Positions 17,572 to 27,325 of a stretch of 42,561 nucleotides of DNA are shown in pieces. The stretch covers positions 1 to 42,561 of the forward strand of contig CAIYMF010000141.1 of NCBI GenBank assembly GCA_903927265.1, given 5' to 3'. Source of the DNA: an uncultured bacterium (GTDB lineage: Bacteria > Actinomycetota > Actinomycetes > S36-B12 > CAIYMF01). A program made the translations under genes and the position numbers. Numbering within the stretch: the first letter of the stretch is position 1; each line of letters begins with the position of its first letter. A model generated the notes under the pieces. The model saw only the letters and a program-made list of their open reading frames with translations. It did no database searches and was not told the origin of the DNA.

Positions 17572-19866
17572 TCACACCCGGTAGACGTCGTAGACACCCT
17601 CGACGCCGCGCACTGCCTTCAGCACACTGCCGAGGTGCTTGGCGTCGGCCAACTCAAATGTGAAGCGACTGAGCGCGACACGATCACGGGTAGTCGACAC
17701 TGCCGCACTCAGAATGTTGACGTGGTGGTCGGACAACACGCGTGTCACATCGCTGAGCAGTCGCGAACGGTCAAGTGCCTCCACCTGAATGTTCACCAGG
17801 AACACACTCTGATTCGTCGGCGCCCAATCAACTTCGAGAATTCGATCGGGTTCGGCCTGGAGCGAAGCCGCATTCGAACAGGTGACGCGGTGCACTGAAA
17901 CACCTTGCCCACGCGTGACGAAGCCGAGAATGTCGTCGCCTGGAACCGGAGTGCAGCATCGCGCGAGCTTGACCCAGACATCGTCAGCACCGCGGACGAT
18001 GACACCGGGATCGCCCTGCGTACGCGAGCGAGTAGGACTGACACGTGAGGGAGTGGCGGATTCCGCCAAGTCATCGAGAGCACCTTCGGAGCCACCCATG
18101 GCCGCCACTAGCCGCTCAACCACAGCGGCTGCAGAGATACGACTCTCGCCTACCGCAGCGTACAAACTCGTGACATCAGCGAGATGCAGGTCGTTCGCCA
18201 CCGTCGACAGCGATTGGGTGTTAATCAGTCGATGAAGTGGCAGACCCTGCTTACGCACTGCACGGATGATTGCTTCCTTGCCGTGCTCAATGCTCTCTTC
18301 GCGCCTCTCCTTCGAGAACCATGCCTTGATCTTGCTGCGCGCACGACCACTGCGCACGAAACCCAGCCAGTCGCGCGATGGGCCGGCACCTTCTGCCTTA
18401 CTGGTGAAGATCTCGACCACGTCACCATTGGCGAGGGGTGACTCGAGTGCGACGAGTTTGCCGTTGACTCGTGCGCCGATACAGCGGTGACCCACTTCCG
18501 TGTGCACCGCATAAGCGAAGTCGACCGGCGTGGCTCCGGCAGGCAGGGCCACCACGTCACCCTTGGGTGTGAAAACAAACGTTTCCTGATCAGCGAGGTC
18601 GTAGCGCAGACTCTCAAGAAACTCATCGGGATCTTCGGTTTCGCGCTGCCACTCCAAGAGCTGGCGCAACCAGCCCAAATCGTCGGGACTGACTTTCCCG
18701 CCAACGCTGGTTTGCTTGTAGCGCCAATGTGCCGCGACACCATACTCGGCAGCGCGATGCATTTCGTGCGTACGAATCTGAATCTCCACCGGCTTACCGT
18801 GCGGGCCGATCACCGTGGTGTGCAGTGATTGGTACATGGTGAACTTCGGCATCGCGATGTAGTCCTTGAACCGACCCGGCACCGGATTCCATCGCGCGTG
18901 CAGAATGCCGAGCACCGCGTAACAATCGCGAATCGAATCGACGAGGATTCGCACCCCGATGAGGTCGTAGATATCTGACAAGTCGCGGCCGCGCACGATC
19001 ATCTTTTGATAAACCGAGTAGTAATGCTTGGGTCGCCCGGTGACCGCTCCACGAATGCGCGAACCACGCATATCTCCGTCGATGATGCCGACGAGTTCTT
19101 GCAGATCCTTTTCACGTTCAGGTGCCTGCTGCTCAACCTGATGCACGATTTCTTCGTACATCTTGGGGTACAGGGTGGCGAACGAAAGGTCCTCTAGTTC
19201 CCACTTGATGGTATTCATTCCGAGGCGATGCGCCAACGGTGCAAAAATCTCGAGTGTCTCTCTCGCCTTGCGCTCCTGCTTGTCGGGAGGCATGAACGAC
19301 AGTGTGCGCATGTTGTGCAATCTGTCTGCCAACTTGATGACCAACACACGAATGTCGCGCGCCATGGCCACGACCATTTTGCGCACCGTCTCGGCGGCCG
19401 ACGACTGCCCGTACTTGACTCGGTCGAGTTTGGTGACCCCATCAACGAGCCGGGCGATTTCTTCGCCGAAGTCGGCTCGGAGAAGATCGAGTGAGTACTC
19501 GGTGTCTTCGACCGTGTCGTGCAACAGGGCGGCCGCCAACGTAGGTGCCGTCATACCGAGGTCGGCAAGAATGCCAGCGACTGCCACGGGGTGCGTGATG
19601 TAGGGATCGCCACTGCGCCGCGTCTGATTGCGGTGATGGTAGGCCGCGACCTCGTAGGCGCGCTCGATGATCTCAGTGTCGGCCCGTGGATGAAATTGCT
19701 TGACCGTGCGGACGATGGGCTCAATCTCGGGGTTTGATTGGCGGCGTCCTGGAGCCAGACGCGCAAGACGATTGCGTATCCGCCGCTCACCGCCGACTTC
19801 GGCCGCGCCTGCGGGCATGGTGGAGTCGACGCCGTCGGACGGCGGACTGAGTACCTCGTCGGTCAT
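17572..19866 (-). CDS. rel: Bifunctional (p)ppGpp synthetase/hydrolase Rel
   Basis: 764-residue long RelA/SpoT homologue that makes and degrades the stringent-response alarmone. The HD hydrolase domain has H92, H116-D117 and D181 ([12 protein letters not shown]). The synthetase domain includes [11 protein letters not shown]; its RFKD is the RxKD signature of bifunctional rather than synthetase-only enzymes. Next comes [25 protein letters not shown] domain (about 430-490), a conserved-Cys/zinc-finger region ([18 protein letters not shown]) and a C-terminal ACT domain (about 690-764) follow. It lies downstream of the cyclophilin-DUF349 pair on the opposite strand and 55 nt upstream of secF. Confidence 0.96.
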   Translation of the reverse strand: MTDEVLSPPSDGVDSTMPAGAAEVGGERRIRNRLARLAPGRRQSNPEIEPIVRTVKQFHPRADTEIIERAYEVAAYHHRNQTRRSGDPYITHPVAVAGILADLGMTAPTLAAALLHDTVEDTEYSLDLLRADFGEEIARLVDGVTKLDRVKYGQSSAAETVRKMVVAMARDIRVLVIKLADRLHNMRTLSFMPPDKQERKARETLEIFAPLAHRLGMNTIKWELEDLSFATLYPKMYEEIVHQVEQQAPEREKDLQELVGIIDGDMRGSRIRGAVTGRPKHYYSVYQKMIVRGRDLSDIYDLIGVRILVDSIRDCYAVLGILHARWNPVPGRFKDYIAMPKFTMYQSLHTTVIGPHGKPVEIQIRTHEMHRAAEYGVAAHWRYKQTSVGGKVSPDDLGWLRQLLEWQRETEDPDEFLESLRYDLADQETFVFTPKGDVVALPAGATPVDFAYAVHTEVGHRCIGARVNGKLVALESPLANGDVVEIFTSKAEGAGPSRDWLGFVRSGRARSKIKAWFSKERREESIEHGKEAIIRAVRKQGLPLHRLINTQSLSTVANDLHLADVTSLYAAVGESRISAAAVVERLVAAMGGSEGALDDLAESATPSRVSPTRSRTQGDPGVIVRGADDVWVKLARCCTPVPGDDILGFVTRGQGVSVHRVTCSNAASLQAEPDRILEVDWAPTNQSVFLVNIQVEALDRSRLLSDVTRVLSDHHVNILSAAVSTTRDRVALSRFTFELADAKHLGSVLKAVRGVEGVYDVYRV

Positions 19867-19921
19867 CGCGTCACCCCACCGACAGTGTAGGTGACCCGGC
19901 AGAGATCACGTCGACTCGTGG

Positions 19922-21067
19922 TCAGCGCTTGCGCTTGGTCGTGCGCTTGGGCTGGTTGCGACCGCCACCGCCGCGAACCGCGGCCTCGGCGTCGGCATCA
20001 ACCTGCGATGCCAAATCTGCTCCGCTGGCGTCGTCAGCGTTACCACTGTCGCCCTCGTCGCCTTCGAGCACCGCAACGCCACCCTTGCCCTTACCCGTCG
20101 CACGTCCGGCGTTGCGCGCCTCGACGCGCGCCCGCACGGCTTGCATGGCCGGGTCGCGTTCCTTGAGCTGGCACAGCACCGGGGTCGCGATGAACAGCGA
20201 GGAGTAGGCACCGGCGAGCAACCCAATGAAGAGTGCAAGCGCGAGGTCCTTGAGCGTACCGGCGCCAAGCAGCCACACGCCCACGATCAAAATCGACACC
20301 ACCGGCAGCAGCGCGACCACAGTGGTGTTAATCGATCGCACCAACGTCTGGTTGAGGGCCAGGTTGGCAGCTTCCGAGTAAGTCACGCGCGACTGACCGG
20401 CAATTCCACGCGTGTTCTCGCGCACCTTGTCGAACACGACCACCGTGTCGTACAACGAGTAACCCAAAATCGTCAGCACACCAATCACGGTGGCAGGGGT
20501 GACCTCGAATCCGGTGAGCGCATAGATACCGATGGTGATGACGACGTCGTGAACGAGTGCGACGAGGGCCGCGACCGCCATGCGCCACTCGAAGTACACC
20601 GACAGGAATATCGCCACCAAAATGAGGAACACGATCAGCGCTTGGAGCGCCTTGCTGGTGATGTCGGCGCCCCAGGACGGTCCCACGATTTGCGCGTCAA
20701 CATCCGAGGCCGGCACTGACGCCATCTCGCCAAGGCCTGTACGCAGCGCATTGGTCTCGGCCAGTGAAAGAGGCCGCGTCTGCACGCGAAGTGCACCTGT
20801 TCCCAGTTGAGTCACGATGGGCTCGGCGATTCCAGCCTTCACTGCGACATCCCGAGCCTGACTGATGGTTGCCGAAGAAGCGGGGACTTGGAATTCGGCG
20901 CCACCCTTGAACTCGATACCCAGGTTGAGACCGCGAAAGAGTAAGGCACCGATGGCAACAACCAAGATGACGGCCGAGATCGAGTACCAGATCTTGCGTT
21001 TGCCGACAAAGTCGTAACTCACTTGACCGCGGTAGAGATTCGCACCGAGGGTTCCGAACCGAGACAT
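19922..21067 (-). CDS. secF: Protein translocase subunit SecF
   Basis: 381-residue RND-type membrane protein that, with SecD, uses proton motive force to help pull preproteins through SecYEG. The first helix lies near residue 31-48, followed by the GIEFKGGAEFQV motif, an extracytoplasmic domain, and five more helices with ALVHDVVITIGIYALTGFEVTPATVIGVLTILGYSLYDTVVVFDKVREN, the SecF signature region. The C-terminal 70 residues are charged, with basic runs and an acidic patch (EGDEGDSGNADDASGAD), probably cytoplasmic. Start and secD stop share one base (TGATG). Confidence 0.95.
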   Translation of the reverse strand: MSRFGTLGANLYRGQVSYDFVGKRKIWYSISAVILVVAIGALLFRGLNLGIEFKGGAEFQVPASSATISQARDVAVKAGIAEPIVTQLGTGALRVQTRPLSLAETNALRTGLGEMASVPASDVDAQIVGPSWGADITSKALQALIVFLILVAIFLSVYFEWRMAVAALVALVHDVVITIGIYALTGFEVTPATVIGVLTILGYSLYDTVVVFDKVRENTRGIAGQSRVTYSEAANLALNQTLVRSINTTVVALLPVVSILIVGVWLLGAGTLKDLALALFIGLLAGAYSSLFIATPVLCQLKERDPAMQAVRARVEARNAGRATGKGKGGVAVLEGDEGDSGNADDASGADLASQVDADAEAAVRGGGGRNQPKRTTKRKR

Positions 21068-22842
21068 CAGGCCTCCTTCCCAGCGCTAGACCTAGTGCGT
21101 CGCCGTGTGGTGGTCGCCGTAGGGATGCTGTCTACTCCCAGGCGCTTGGGGTCGAGGCCAGTCATCGGACCACCTTTCGAGAACCATGAGTTGCGCGACA
21201 TCAGACTTACCACCGGTCGCGTGAACAAGAAGGCCACCGCGATGTCGATCAGGGTGGTCAGACCCAACGTAAAGGCGAATCCGCGCACTCCTCCGACGCT
21301 CAGGAGGTACAGCACGATGGCGGCTAGGAGCGACACAAAGTCGGCAGCCAGGATGGTACGACGCGCTCGAACCCAGCCGGCATCGCAGGCAGCACGTAGT
21401 GTGCGACCTTCACGAATCTCATCTCGAATACGTTCGAAGTAGACGATAAAGGAGTCAGCCGTAATGCCGATTGCCACAATGGCACCGGCGATACCCGCGA
21501 GCGTCAAGGTGAAGCCGATGGTGCGGCCCAGCACCACGAATCCGCAGTACGTGATGATTCCCGCCACCATCAAACTGGCAACGGCAATCAGTCCGAGTGC
21601 GCGGTAATACAAGAGCAAATACAGTGCGACAAGAATCAGACCCAACAGGCCAGCCGCGATACCAGCCTTGAGTTGGTCATCACCAAGCGTCGGTGAGATG
21701 GATGTCGACTGGCTCAGGTCAAGGGTGAGCGGAAGAGCACCGTACTTGAGGACGTTGGCCAGTGCCTTTGCCTCTTGCTGCGTGAAGGTGCCCTCGATTT
21801 GGGCGGTTCCGCCGAGAATTGGTTCGCGGAAGTACGGACTCGAGACAACAAGACTGTCGAGCACGATCGCGAACTGGTTCTGCGGCGGCGACAGTTGGTA
21901 AATAGTCTGGCTGACTTCGGCAAGCTTCTTCTGACCCTCAGTGTCAAAGCTCAGGTTCACCACGTACGTGGTGCCGCCCTGCGGAAGCGCTGCCGACGCG
22001 TCGGTGACGTTGGTACCGCGGATGAAGGCGGGCTGCAACAGATACTTGGCTTGCCCATCCTGCGAGCAGGTCACCAGCCACAGAGCCGGATCGTCAGGCG
22101 TTCCGCCACTAGTGGCGCCCGGCACAGAGCAATCGAGTTCAAGGAACTTCTTCTGGAGGGCTGCGTCGTTCGTCTTGCTCTGGATCGGCGGGATCAGGGC
22201 GTCGGCAGGAGTTGTGGGGCTCACCGAAGGCGACGGCGACGCAGCCGCGGTCGGGCTGGCACTCGCACTTGCCGTCGGGCTCGGCGTCGTCGTGGCCGCG
22301 CGCACGAGATTGGGGACCGGCGCACCGTTACCGGTTGCCGACGGGCTCGGGGATGCCGATACAGATGCCGTGGGGCTCGCAGACGGTGACGCAGTTGCTG
22401 AGGCCGATGCCGAGGCACTTGGCGACGGCGTGGGTATGGGTTGCGGCGATCCGGCCGTCTCCGCTTCAACTGCACGGAAATCGAGCAACGCGGTCTGTTT
22501 GAGCGACTCGGCAATTCCGTTGTCACTCACCCCCGGGATCGACACGATGATGGCTGCGTTATTACCGGAACCTTGCGTGGTGACTTCGGCCTCCGCCACG
22601 CCTAGCCCGTTGACGCGCTGCCGAATAATTTCGACCGTCTGCTGCAATTGCTGATCGCTGATCGTCTGGTCATTGAGAGCACGCGGCTTCAAGATGACCT
22701 GGGTACCACCGCGAAGATCAAGACCAAGTTGAGGCGAGTTGGGCACTCCCGGCCAGAAGGCCCAGACAATGAGCCCAATCACCGCAAGGGTAAGGATGAC
22801 CAAGGACCGCCCGGGTCGCGCGGGTGTCTGTTGCTGGGCCAC
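21067..22842 (-). CDS. secD: Protein translocase subunit SecD
   Basis: 591-residue partner of SecF. The first helix (LVILTLAVIGLIVWAFW) precedes the GLDLRGGTQV motif at 39-48. The extracytoplasmic P1 domain is interrupted by a Ser/Ala/Pro-rich insert at residues 131-214, almost entirely S, A, P and T. The five C-terminal helices with AGIAGAIVAIGITADSFIVYFERIRDEIREG follow. GTG start at 22842 with GGAAGG upstream. The usual actinobacterial yajC-secD-secF order is kept. Similar low-complexity inserts occur in other actinobacterial SecD proteins, but this one is long. Confidence 0.95.
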   Translation of the reverse strand: MAQQQTPARPGRSLVILTLAVIGLIVWAFWPGVPNSPQLGLDLRGGTQVILKPRALNDQTISDQQLQQTVEIIRQRVNGLGVAEAEVTTQGSGNNAAIIVSIPGVSDNGIAESLKQTALLDFRAVEAETAGSPQPIPTPSPSASASASATASPSASPTASVSASPSPSATGNGAPVPNLVRAATTTPSPTASASASPTAAASPSPSVSPTTPADALIPPIQSKTNDAALQKKFLELDCSVPGATSGGTPDDPALWLVTCSQDGQAKYLLQPAFIRGTNVTDASAALPQGGTTYVVNLSFDTEGQKKLAEVSQTIYQLSPPQNQFAIVLDSLVVSSPYFREPILGGTAQIEGTFTQQEAKALANVLKYGALPLTLDLSQSTSISPTLGDDQLKAGIAAGLLGLILVALYLLLYYRALGLIAVASLMVAGIITYCGFVVLGRTIGFTLTLAGIAGAIVAIGITADSFIVYFERIRDEIREGRTLRAACDAGWVRARRTILAADFVSLLAAIVLYLLSVGGVRGFAFTLGLTTLIDIAVAFLFTRPVVSLMSRNSWFSKGGPMTGLDPKRLGVDSIPTATTTRRRTRSSAGKEA

Positions 22843-22892
22843 CGTGGTGTGCCTTCCTGGTCGAGTGTTGAACGAGTCCGCGCTCTTACGGA

Positions 22893-23225
22893 CTAAACAG
22901 TGTCTGTTGTGGATCCTGACGGTGCAGCGCTCTGATCAGTTCCCGACTCTTCCTCAGCGGTCGGAGAAGTGAGTACCCTCGCCACCGCTTGATCGACGAT
23001 TGTGACGATCACCGACGGTGCGACTTCGATTTCCAGTTCACCGTCACCACGAGAGACGACCGTGCCGATCATGCCCGAGGCCATCAGAATGCGGTCGCCC
23101 GGGGTGATGCTTTCGATCAGGGACCGCTGAGCGGCGGCCCGCGCCTTTGCCGGGCGCAAGATAAGTAGCCAGAAAGCAGCTGCCACTACAACCAAGAAAA
23201 TGAGCGGGAAGAGGTTGTCGCCCAT
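22893..23225 (-). CDS. yajC: Preprotein translocase subunit YajC
   Basis: Small SecDF-associated membrane protein of 110 residues. One N-terminal helix (LIFLVVVAAAFWLLILRPAKARA) is followed by the YajC domain SITPGDRILMASGMIGTVVSRGDGELEIEVAPSVIVTIVDQAVARV and a disordered tail. ATG start with GAGGAG upstream. It lies 50 nt upstream of secD and 111 nt downstream of ruvB, with a TAGGAT -10-like sequence (plus-strand 23295-23300) in the gap. Confidence 0.92.
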   Translation of the reverse strand: MGDNLFPLIFLVVVAAAFWLLILRPAKARAAAQRSLIESITPGDRILMASGMIGTVVSRGDGELEIEVAPSVIVTIVDQAVARVLTSPTAEEESGTDQSAAPSGSTTDTV

Positions 23226-23262
23226 GGAGTAGAGCTCCTCATAGTGGAGTGTGGCCTCGGAG

Positions 23263-23284
23263 GGTCAGCCGCAAATCGCTGACC
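23263..23284. other. Hairpin in the ruvB-yajC gap
   Basis: GGTCAGC and GCTGACC form a 7-bp stem around an 8-nt loop, between the ruvB stop and the yajC start. On the minus strand it lies in the probable yajC leader. It has no T-run, so it is not a standard terminator; a leader structure is equally possible. Confidence 0.3.
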
Positions 23285-23336
23285 ATGTCACCCGATCCTA
23301 GAGGAGCGTAGGTCGCGGGTCGGTCAAGGCACCGGT

Positions 23337-24377
23337 TCAGAGGTCAAGTTGGGTTTGATCCGGCGCCGCGGGACCAGGCGGCTGAAGACCCAAATGAGTC
23401 CAAGCCGCGGGTGTCGCAACCCGTCCGCGAGGGGTTCGGGCTAGGAGTCCGGCTCGCACGAGGAAGGGTTCGGCAACCTCTTCCAGGGTGGTCGACTCCT
23501 CGCCCACTGCCACCGCCAACGTCGACACACCCACGGGGCCGCCGCCAAAGCGGCGCACCAAGGCATCGAGGACCGCGCGGTCGAGGCGATCAAGTCCGAG
23601 CAAATCAACGTCGAACAGGTCGAGCGCGGACTGCGCTGTGGCGCGGTCGATGCGACCCGAGCCTTCGACCTGCGCGTAATCGCGTACGCGACGCAAGAGT
23701 CGGTTCGCAATGCGCGGTGTTCCTCGACTGCGGGAGGCGATTTCCGAACCAGCCTCGGCATCGAGTTCGACCGCGAGGAGTCGCGCGCTGCGGACCAAGA
23801 TCTGCTCGAGTTCGCCGGTCGAGTAAAAGTCCATATGCGCGGTAAATCCGAAGCGGTCGCGCAACGGCCCCGGCAACAGCCCCGCTCTCGTCGTGGCACC
23901 GACCACGGTGAAGGGAGGAAGTTCGAGTGGAATCGCCGTGGCTCCCGGGCCTTTACCCACCACTACATCGACGCGGAAGTCCTCCATCGCGAGATAGAGC
24001 ATTTCTTCGGCAGGTCGAGCCATGCGGTGTACCTCGTCAAGGAAGAGCACTTCACCTGGTTCAAGACTGGACAGCACCGCCGCGAGATCGCCCGCGTGCT
24101 GAATGGCCGGGCCGCTGGTGATGCGCAGGGGCACTCCGAGTTCACCCGAGACGATCATCGCCAGCGTCGTCTTTCCGAGCCCGGGAGGACCTGAAAGCAA
24201 GATGTGGTCGGCGGCGCGCCCGCGTTGCCTGGCAGCCTCAAGCACTAATCCGAGTTGCGCTTTGACACGTGCCTGCCCGACGAATTCATTAAGGTCACGC
24301 GGCCGCAAGGCTCCTTCTACGGCTCGGTCATCGACGGACGCCTCAGCATCAACGATGTCGGGTTCGGAGTCACTCAT
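23337..24377 (-). CDS. ruvB: Holliday junction branch-migration motor RuvB
   Basis: 346-residue AAA+ helicase that, with RuvA, drives branch migration of Holliday junctions. Walker [10 protein letters not shown] is at 63-71, Walker B LFLDEVH ends at 117, and the sensor 1 segment is [18 protein letters not shown]. The RuvB-specific C-terminal winged helix ([24 protein letters not shown]) is present. The start overlaps the ruvA stop by 4 nt. Confidence 0.97.
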   Translation of the reverse strand: MSDSEPDIVDAEASVDDRAVEGALRPRDLNEFVGQARVKAQLGLVLEAARQRGRAADHILLSGPPGLGKTTLAMIVSGELGVPLRITSGPAIQHAGDLAAVLSSLEPGEVLFLDEVHRMARPAEEMLYLAMEDFRVDVVVGKGPGATAIPLELPPFTVVGATTRAGLLPGPLRDRFGFTAHMDFYSTGELEQILVRSARLLAVELDAEAGSEIASRSRGTPRIANRLLRRVRDYAQVEGSGRIDRATAQSALDLFDVDLLGLDRLDRAVLDALVRRFGGGPVGVSTLAVAVGEESTTLEEVAEPFLVRAGLLARTPRGRVATPAAWTHLGLQPPGPAAPDQTQLDL

Positions 24378-24976
24378 CCGCGGTCCAAACTGCGAAGGGC
24401 AGCGCGCAGTAGCCCGGGGACGTCGGGCGCGAGCTCTGTTGATTCAACATCGACACGAACGCGCTCGATCGCCTCATCGGCCTCGCGGGATGTCCAACCG
24501 AGAGCCGTGAGTGCACCATGTACCTGACTCTGCCAATCAGTTACCACGTCGCCGTTGAAACTCGCCGTTGACGATGGTGGTGCCAGCCGATCCTTGAGTT
24601 CGAGCACAAGTCGTTGCGCGCCCTTGCTTCCAATGCCGGGAACCTTGGTGAGCGTAGCCAAATCGCCGGTCGCCACCGCACGACGGATGTCGTCGGGGCG
24701 AAGGGCCGCAAGCATCGCTTGAGCAATGCGCGGACCGATTCCACTGACTGTCTGCACCGACTCAAAAACACTGCGCTCGTCTGAGTCGTTAAAGCCGAAG
24801 AGGGTCAGGGAATCTTCGCGTACAACGAGCGTAGTCGGAAGTGTGACCATGTCACCCAGGCGCAGCGACGCGATGGTTGCCGGAGTGCACTGAACGAGCA
24901 GACCCGCGCCGCCGACCTCGATGACAGCGTTGTCGACGCCCTTGTGCAGCACGATTCCGCGTACGGATGCGATCAT
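24374..24976 (-). CDS. ruvA: Holliday junction-binding protein RuvA
   Basis: 200-residue junction-binding subunit of RuvAB. The OB-fold domain starts [23 protein letters not shown]. Two helix-hairpin-helix motifs follow ([19 protein letters not shown] and [20 protein letters not shown]), then a flexible linker and the RuvB-binding domain III ([19 protein letters not shown]). It overlaps ruvC by 4 nt upstream and ruvB by 4 nt downstream. Confidence 0.96.
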   Translation of the reverse strand: MIASVRGIVLHKGVDNAVIEVGGAGLLVQCTPATIASLRLGDMVTLPTTLVVREDSLTLFGFNDSDERSVFESVQTVSGIGPRIAQAMLAALRPDDIRRAVATGDLATLTKVPGIGSKGAQRLVLELKDRLAPPSSTASFNGDVVTDWQSQVHGALTALGWTSREADEAIERVRVDVESTELAPDVPGLLRAALRSLDRG

Positions 24977-25488
24977 CGCGCCGCACCGCGCAGGGCCGCG
25001 TCGAGGCGTGCTTCGGCCGATCCGCGCCAGATCTGCGTGATGGCCAGCGCAAGGGCATCTGCGGCATCGGCGGGTCGAGGGACAGCGTCAAGTGAGAGCA
25101 GTCGAGCGACCATCGTTCCGACCTGAGCCTTATCGGCCCGACCGCTTCCGGTAACTGCCGCCTTTACCTCACTGGGCGTACGCATCATCACGGGAATGCC
25201 GGCCCGCGCGGCCTCAGTGAGCGCCGCACCTGCCGCCTGCGCCGTTCCCATGACCGTGCGCACGTTGTGCTGACTGAAGACCCGCTCGACAGCGACCTGG
25301 TCGGGCTCAAACTGTTCGAGAACGCGCCGAACCCCATCGGCCACGGCCAGCAATCGCAGCGCCAAATCGGCATCGGCGGGAGTTCGAATGACTTCCACGT
25401 GCACTAGGTGAAGGGAACGTCCCGGGGTTCCCTCAACTACCCCGATGCCACATCGGGTCAACCCGGGATCGACGCCGAGAACGCGCAC
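24973..25488 (-). CDS. ruvC: Holliday junction resolvase RuvC
   Basis: 171-residue RNase H-fold endonuclease that cuts the junctions moved by RuvAB. Catalytic acids are visible: D7 ([12 protein letters not shown]), E68 ([10 protein letters not shown]), D141 and D144 ([13 protein letters not shown]). GTG start at 25488 with GGGAGGT five nt upstream. First gene of ruvC-ruvA-ruvB, all with 4-nt overlaps. A LexA-type box overlapping a GATAAT -10 sequence lies about 50 bp upstream, so the operon is likely SOS-induced. Confidence 0.96.
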   Translation of the reverse strand: MRVLGVDPGLTRCGIGVVEGTPGRSLHLVHVEVIRTPADADLALRLLAVADGVRRVLEQFEPDQVAVERVFSQHNVRTVMGTAQAAGAALTEAARAGIPVMMRTPSEVKAAVTGSGRADKAQVGTMVARLLSLDAVPRPADAADALALAITQIWRGSAEARLDAALRGAAR

Positions 25489-25534
25489 GATCGACCTCCC
25501 GGTACCGGCACGCGGCTACTTCCCGCTACGCGCA

Positions 25535-25540
25535 ATTATC
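25535..25540 (-). promoter_or_regulatory. Probable -10 element of the ruvCAB promoter
   Basis: Read on the minus strand the sequence is GATAAT, five of six matches to TATAAT, about 47 nt upstream of the ruvC GTG. It abuts and partly overlaps the LexA-type box, where bound repressor would block RNA polymerase. I see no strong -35, as is common in actinobacteria. Confidence 0.5.
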
Positions 25541-25557
25541 CGAACATGTGTTCGGAT
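25538..25557. promoter_or_regulatory. LexA-type SOS box upstream of ruvCAB
   Basis: Inverted repeat with 9-bp arms around a TG centre; its core CGAACATGTGTTCG matches the Gram-positive/mycobacterial SOS box (CGAAC-N4-GTTCG). It lies 50-69 nt upstream of ruvC. LexA control of ruvC is known in mycobacteria. Confidence 0.85.
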
Positions 25558-25604
25558 GCTATCGGCACCGCCGTGTCTTCGGGACCACCGACGCGCCGAC
25601 CTGA

Positions 25605-27230
25605 TCAGAGGGGATCGCTACCGTCGAGCGTCAGAGCCGCCGCTCCGAGCGGATCGGCCGGCACGATCGGTCGTCCGACCACTTCGGCGAAACCTTCGCC
25701 CATGCAGCGTGCGAACAGTTCCCGATCGAGTACGGCCGCATCGTCCGTCGACAGACCCACACTCGCCAGACCCGCATACGACAGGAGTGTGACGTTCACG
25801 GCCGCACCGATGGTCGACACCATCGGGTACATACGAAGAACCTGCGCACCGGCGACCCACACGGGAACCGGCACCCCAGGAACATTGCTCGCGGTGAAGT
25901 CGCTCGTGCGAGCTGCCGCTGCGAGCACTTCCGAAGGAACCAGACGACTCATCTCGGCGAGGGCGTCGGCAAGACCGAGTGCAGGCTCGTTGCGCCAAGA
26001 AATGACCGTGTCGTGAATCGTGCGCATGCGGCCGTCGAGATCGTCGGAAGAAACCGGCACCTCGAAGCGGGCGATGGTGACCGCGTTCGATGCGCTGTCG
26101 CCGTGCTTGCGCAGACTGATCGGCATGTTGACGCGCAGCGACGTGATGGGTTCGCCGCGCTCGTCGTGGTAGCGGCCAAGGCCACCAGTGATGGCGCCCA
26201 TGAAGGCATCGTTCAACGACAAGCCCCGGCTCTTTCCTGCCGCTTTGAGTTCCGCGAGCGGCAGGTCATACGTGACGAAGTGGTAGTTGATGCTGCGCCC
26301 TGTCATTGAGGGCGAAAGCGGACTCGATGGCACCGACACGAATCGGGCAATGCTGCGAACGAGGGTGGCCACGTCGTCGACTGCCTCAGCTGGGCTGCTG
26401 AGCAACTTGCCCAAGACAGGCAGAGCCGCCTCCACCGCTTCACGAGCCGAACGCGCCATCCGGCCGCTGGCCTCCTTCATCGCGTGAGCAACGAGTCCCA
26501 TCTGATCAATGTCGGCCGCCACAGGCGCTTCAGGCATCGGGCCGAGGTCGACACCTTCAGGAACGAAGTCGACGACAGTCGCGCCGAGCAACATGGCCCC
26601 TTGGCCGTCGGCGATCGTGTGGTTGAGCTTGATCATCAACGCTGACCGGTTGCCCTCAAGACCTTCCAACAAGGTCACTCGCCACAGTGGCCGCTGCAGG
26701 TCGAAATCAGTCATGCTTTGGCGGCGCACCTCATCGAGTACCTGATCCCAGTTCCCGGGAAGGCTGATGCGAAAACGCCTGAGGTGAAACGAGAGGTCAA
26801 AGTCGGGATCGACCATCAGCCGCGGGGTCATCGTGTCAACGGGTCCGGTGACTACCTTTTGTCGCAGCACGGGAGCCAACCGTGAGGCTCGGTCGAACCG
26901 CTCGACGAGGCGGTCCCAATCCGGGGTTCCCTCAAGAAGAATTAAGCCGATGATGGGTGAACGCAGGGACGGGTCGCCCGCGGCACCGCGCCACGTCGCA
27001 AAGTCCCACCCCGAGAGTCGTTGCGGCTGCAGCACCGGGCCGGTGGGCTTCTTTGGAGCGGGCTTCGCAGGAGCCTTCTTGGCAGGCGCCTTCTTCGCAG
27101 GAGCCTTCTTGGCAGGCGCCTTCTTGGCAGGCGCCTTCTTCGCGGGCGCCTTCTTGGCAGGCGCCTTCTTCGCGGGCGCCTTCTTCGCGGGAGCCTTCTT
27201 CGCGGGTGGCGTCGTCGTCTCGTCCGTCAC
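25605..27230 (-). CDS. WS/DGAT-family O-acyltransferase with a Lys-Ala-Pro N-terminal tail
   Basis: 541-residue protein of the wax ester synthase/diacylglycerol acyltransferase family, which makes storage triacylglycerol or wax esters from acyl-CoA. The catalytic-site region reads [14 protein letters not shown] (about 201-214). The second His (H204) and DG are kept, but the first His of HHxxxDG is Asn (N203). Other family segments seen are [18 protein letters not shown] and [16 protein letters not shown]. Residues 11-55 are nine perfect KKAPA repeats, a strongly basic tail like those of histone H1-like proteins. GTG start at 27230 with GGAGAGGA upstream. It lies between yebC and ruvC, where mycobacteria carry other genes. 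Confidence 0.85.
   Translation of the reverse strand: MTDETTTPPAKKAPAKKAPAKKAPAKKAPAKKAPAKKAPAKKAPAKKAPAKKAPAKPAPKKPTGPVLQPQRLSGWDFATWRGAAGDPSLRSPIIGLILLEGTPDWDRLVERFDRASRLAPVLRQKVVTGPVDTMTPRLMVDPDFDLSFHLRRFRISLPGNWDQVLDEVRRQSMTDFDLQRPLWRVTLLEGLEGNRSALMIKLNHTIADGQGAMLLGATVVDFVPEGVDLGPMPEAPVAADIDQMGLVAHAMKEASGRMARSAREAVEAALPVLGKLLSSPAEAVDDVATLVRSIARFVSVPSSPLSPSMTGRSINYHFVTYDLPLAELKAAGKSRGLSLNDAFMGAITGGLGRYHDERGEPITSLRVNMPISLRKHGDSASNAVTIARFEVPVSSDDLDGRMRTIHDTVISWRNEPALGLADALAEMSRLVPSEVLAAAARTSDFTASNVPGVPVPVWVAGAQVLRMYPMVSTIGAAVNVTLLSYAGLASVGLSTDDAAVLDRELFARCMGEGFAEVVGRPIVPADPLGAAALTLDGSDPL
27066..27200 (-). repeat. Nine 15-bp tandem repeats encoding KKAPA
   Basis: The 135 bp at the 5' end of the acyltransferase gene are nine in-frame 15-bp units. 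They differ only at third positions (for example GGCAGGCGCC or CGCGGGCGCC around the shared CTTCTT), so copy number could change by slippage while the reading frame is kept. Confidence 0.9.
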
Positions 27231-27291
27231 GGCGGGTCCTCTCCTCGAGCAGTTGATGGGGAAGAAAAACTGCCTCTATGCGTGCTTACTG

Positions 27292-27322
27292 ACCCCCCAT
27301 GCGAAAAAAGGTATGGGGGGGG
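27292..27322 (-). terminator. Possible terminator after yebC
   Basis: ACCCCCCAT and ATGGGGGG form an 8-9-bp stem immediately after the yebC stop. The 12-nt loop holds the A6/T6 run; no T-run follows the stem on the minus strand, so termination is plausible but not certain. Confidence 0.45.
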
Positions 27323-27325
27323 TGG

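Noticed and set aside
27066-27200. CRISPR-like array
   Set aside because: The 15-bp units are directly adjacent with no spacers and are in frame, encoding KKAPA.
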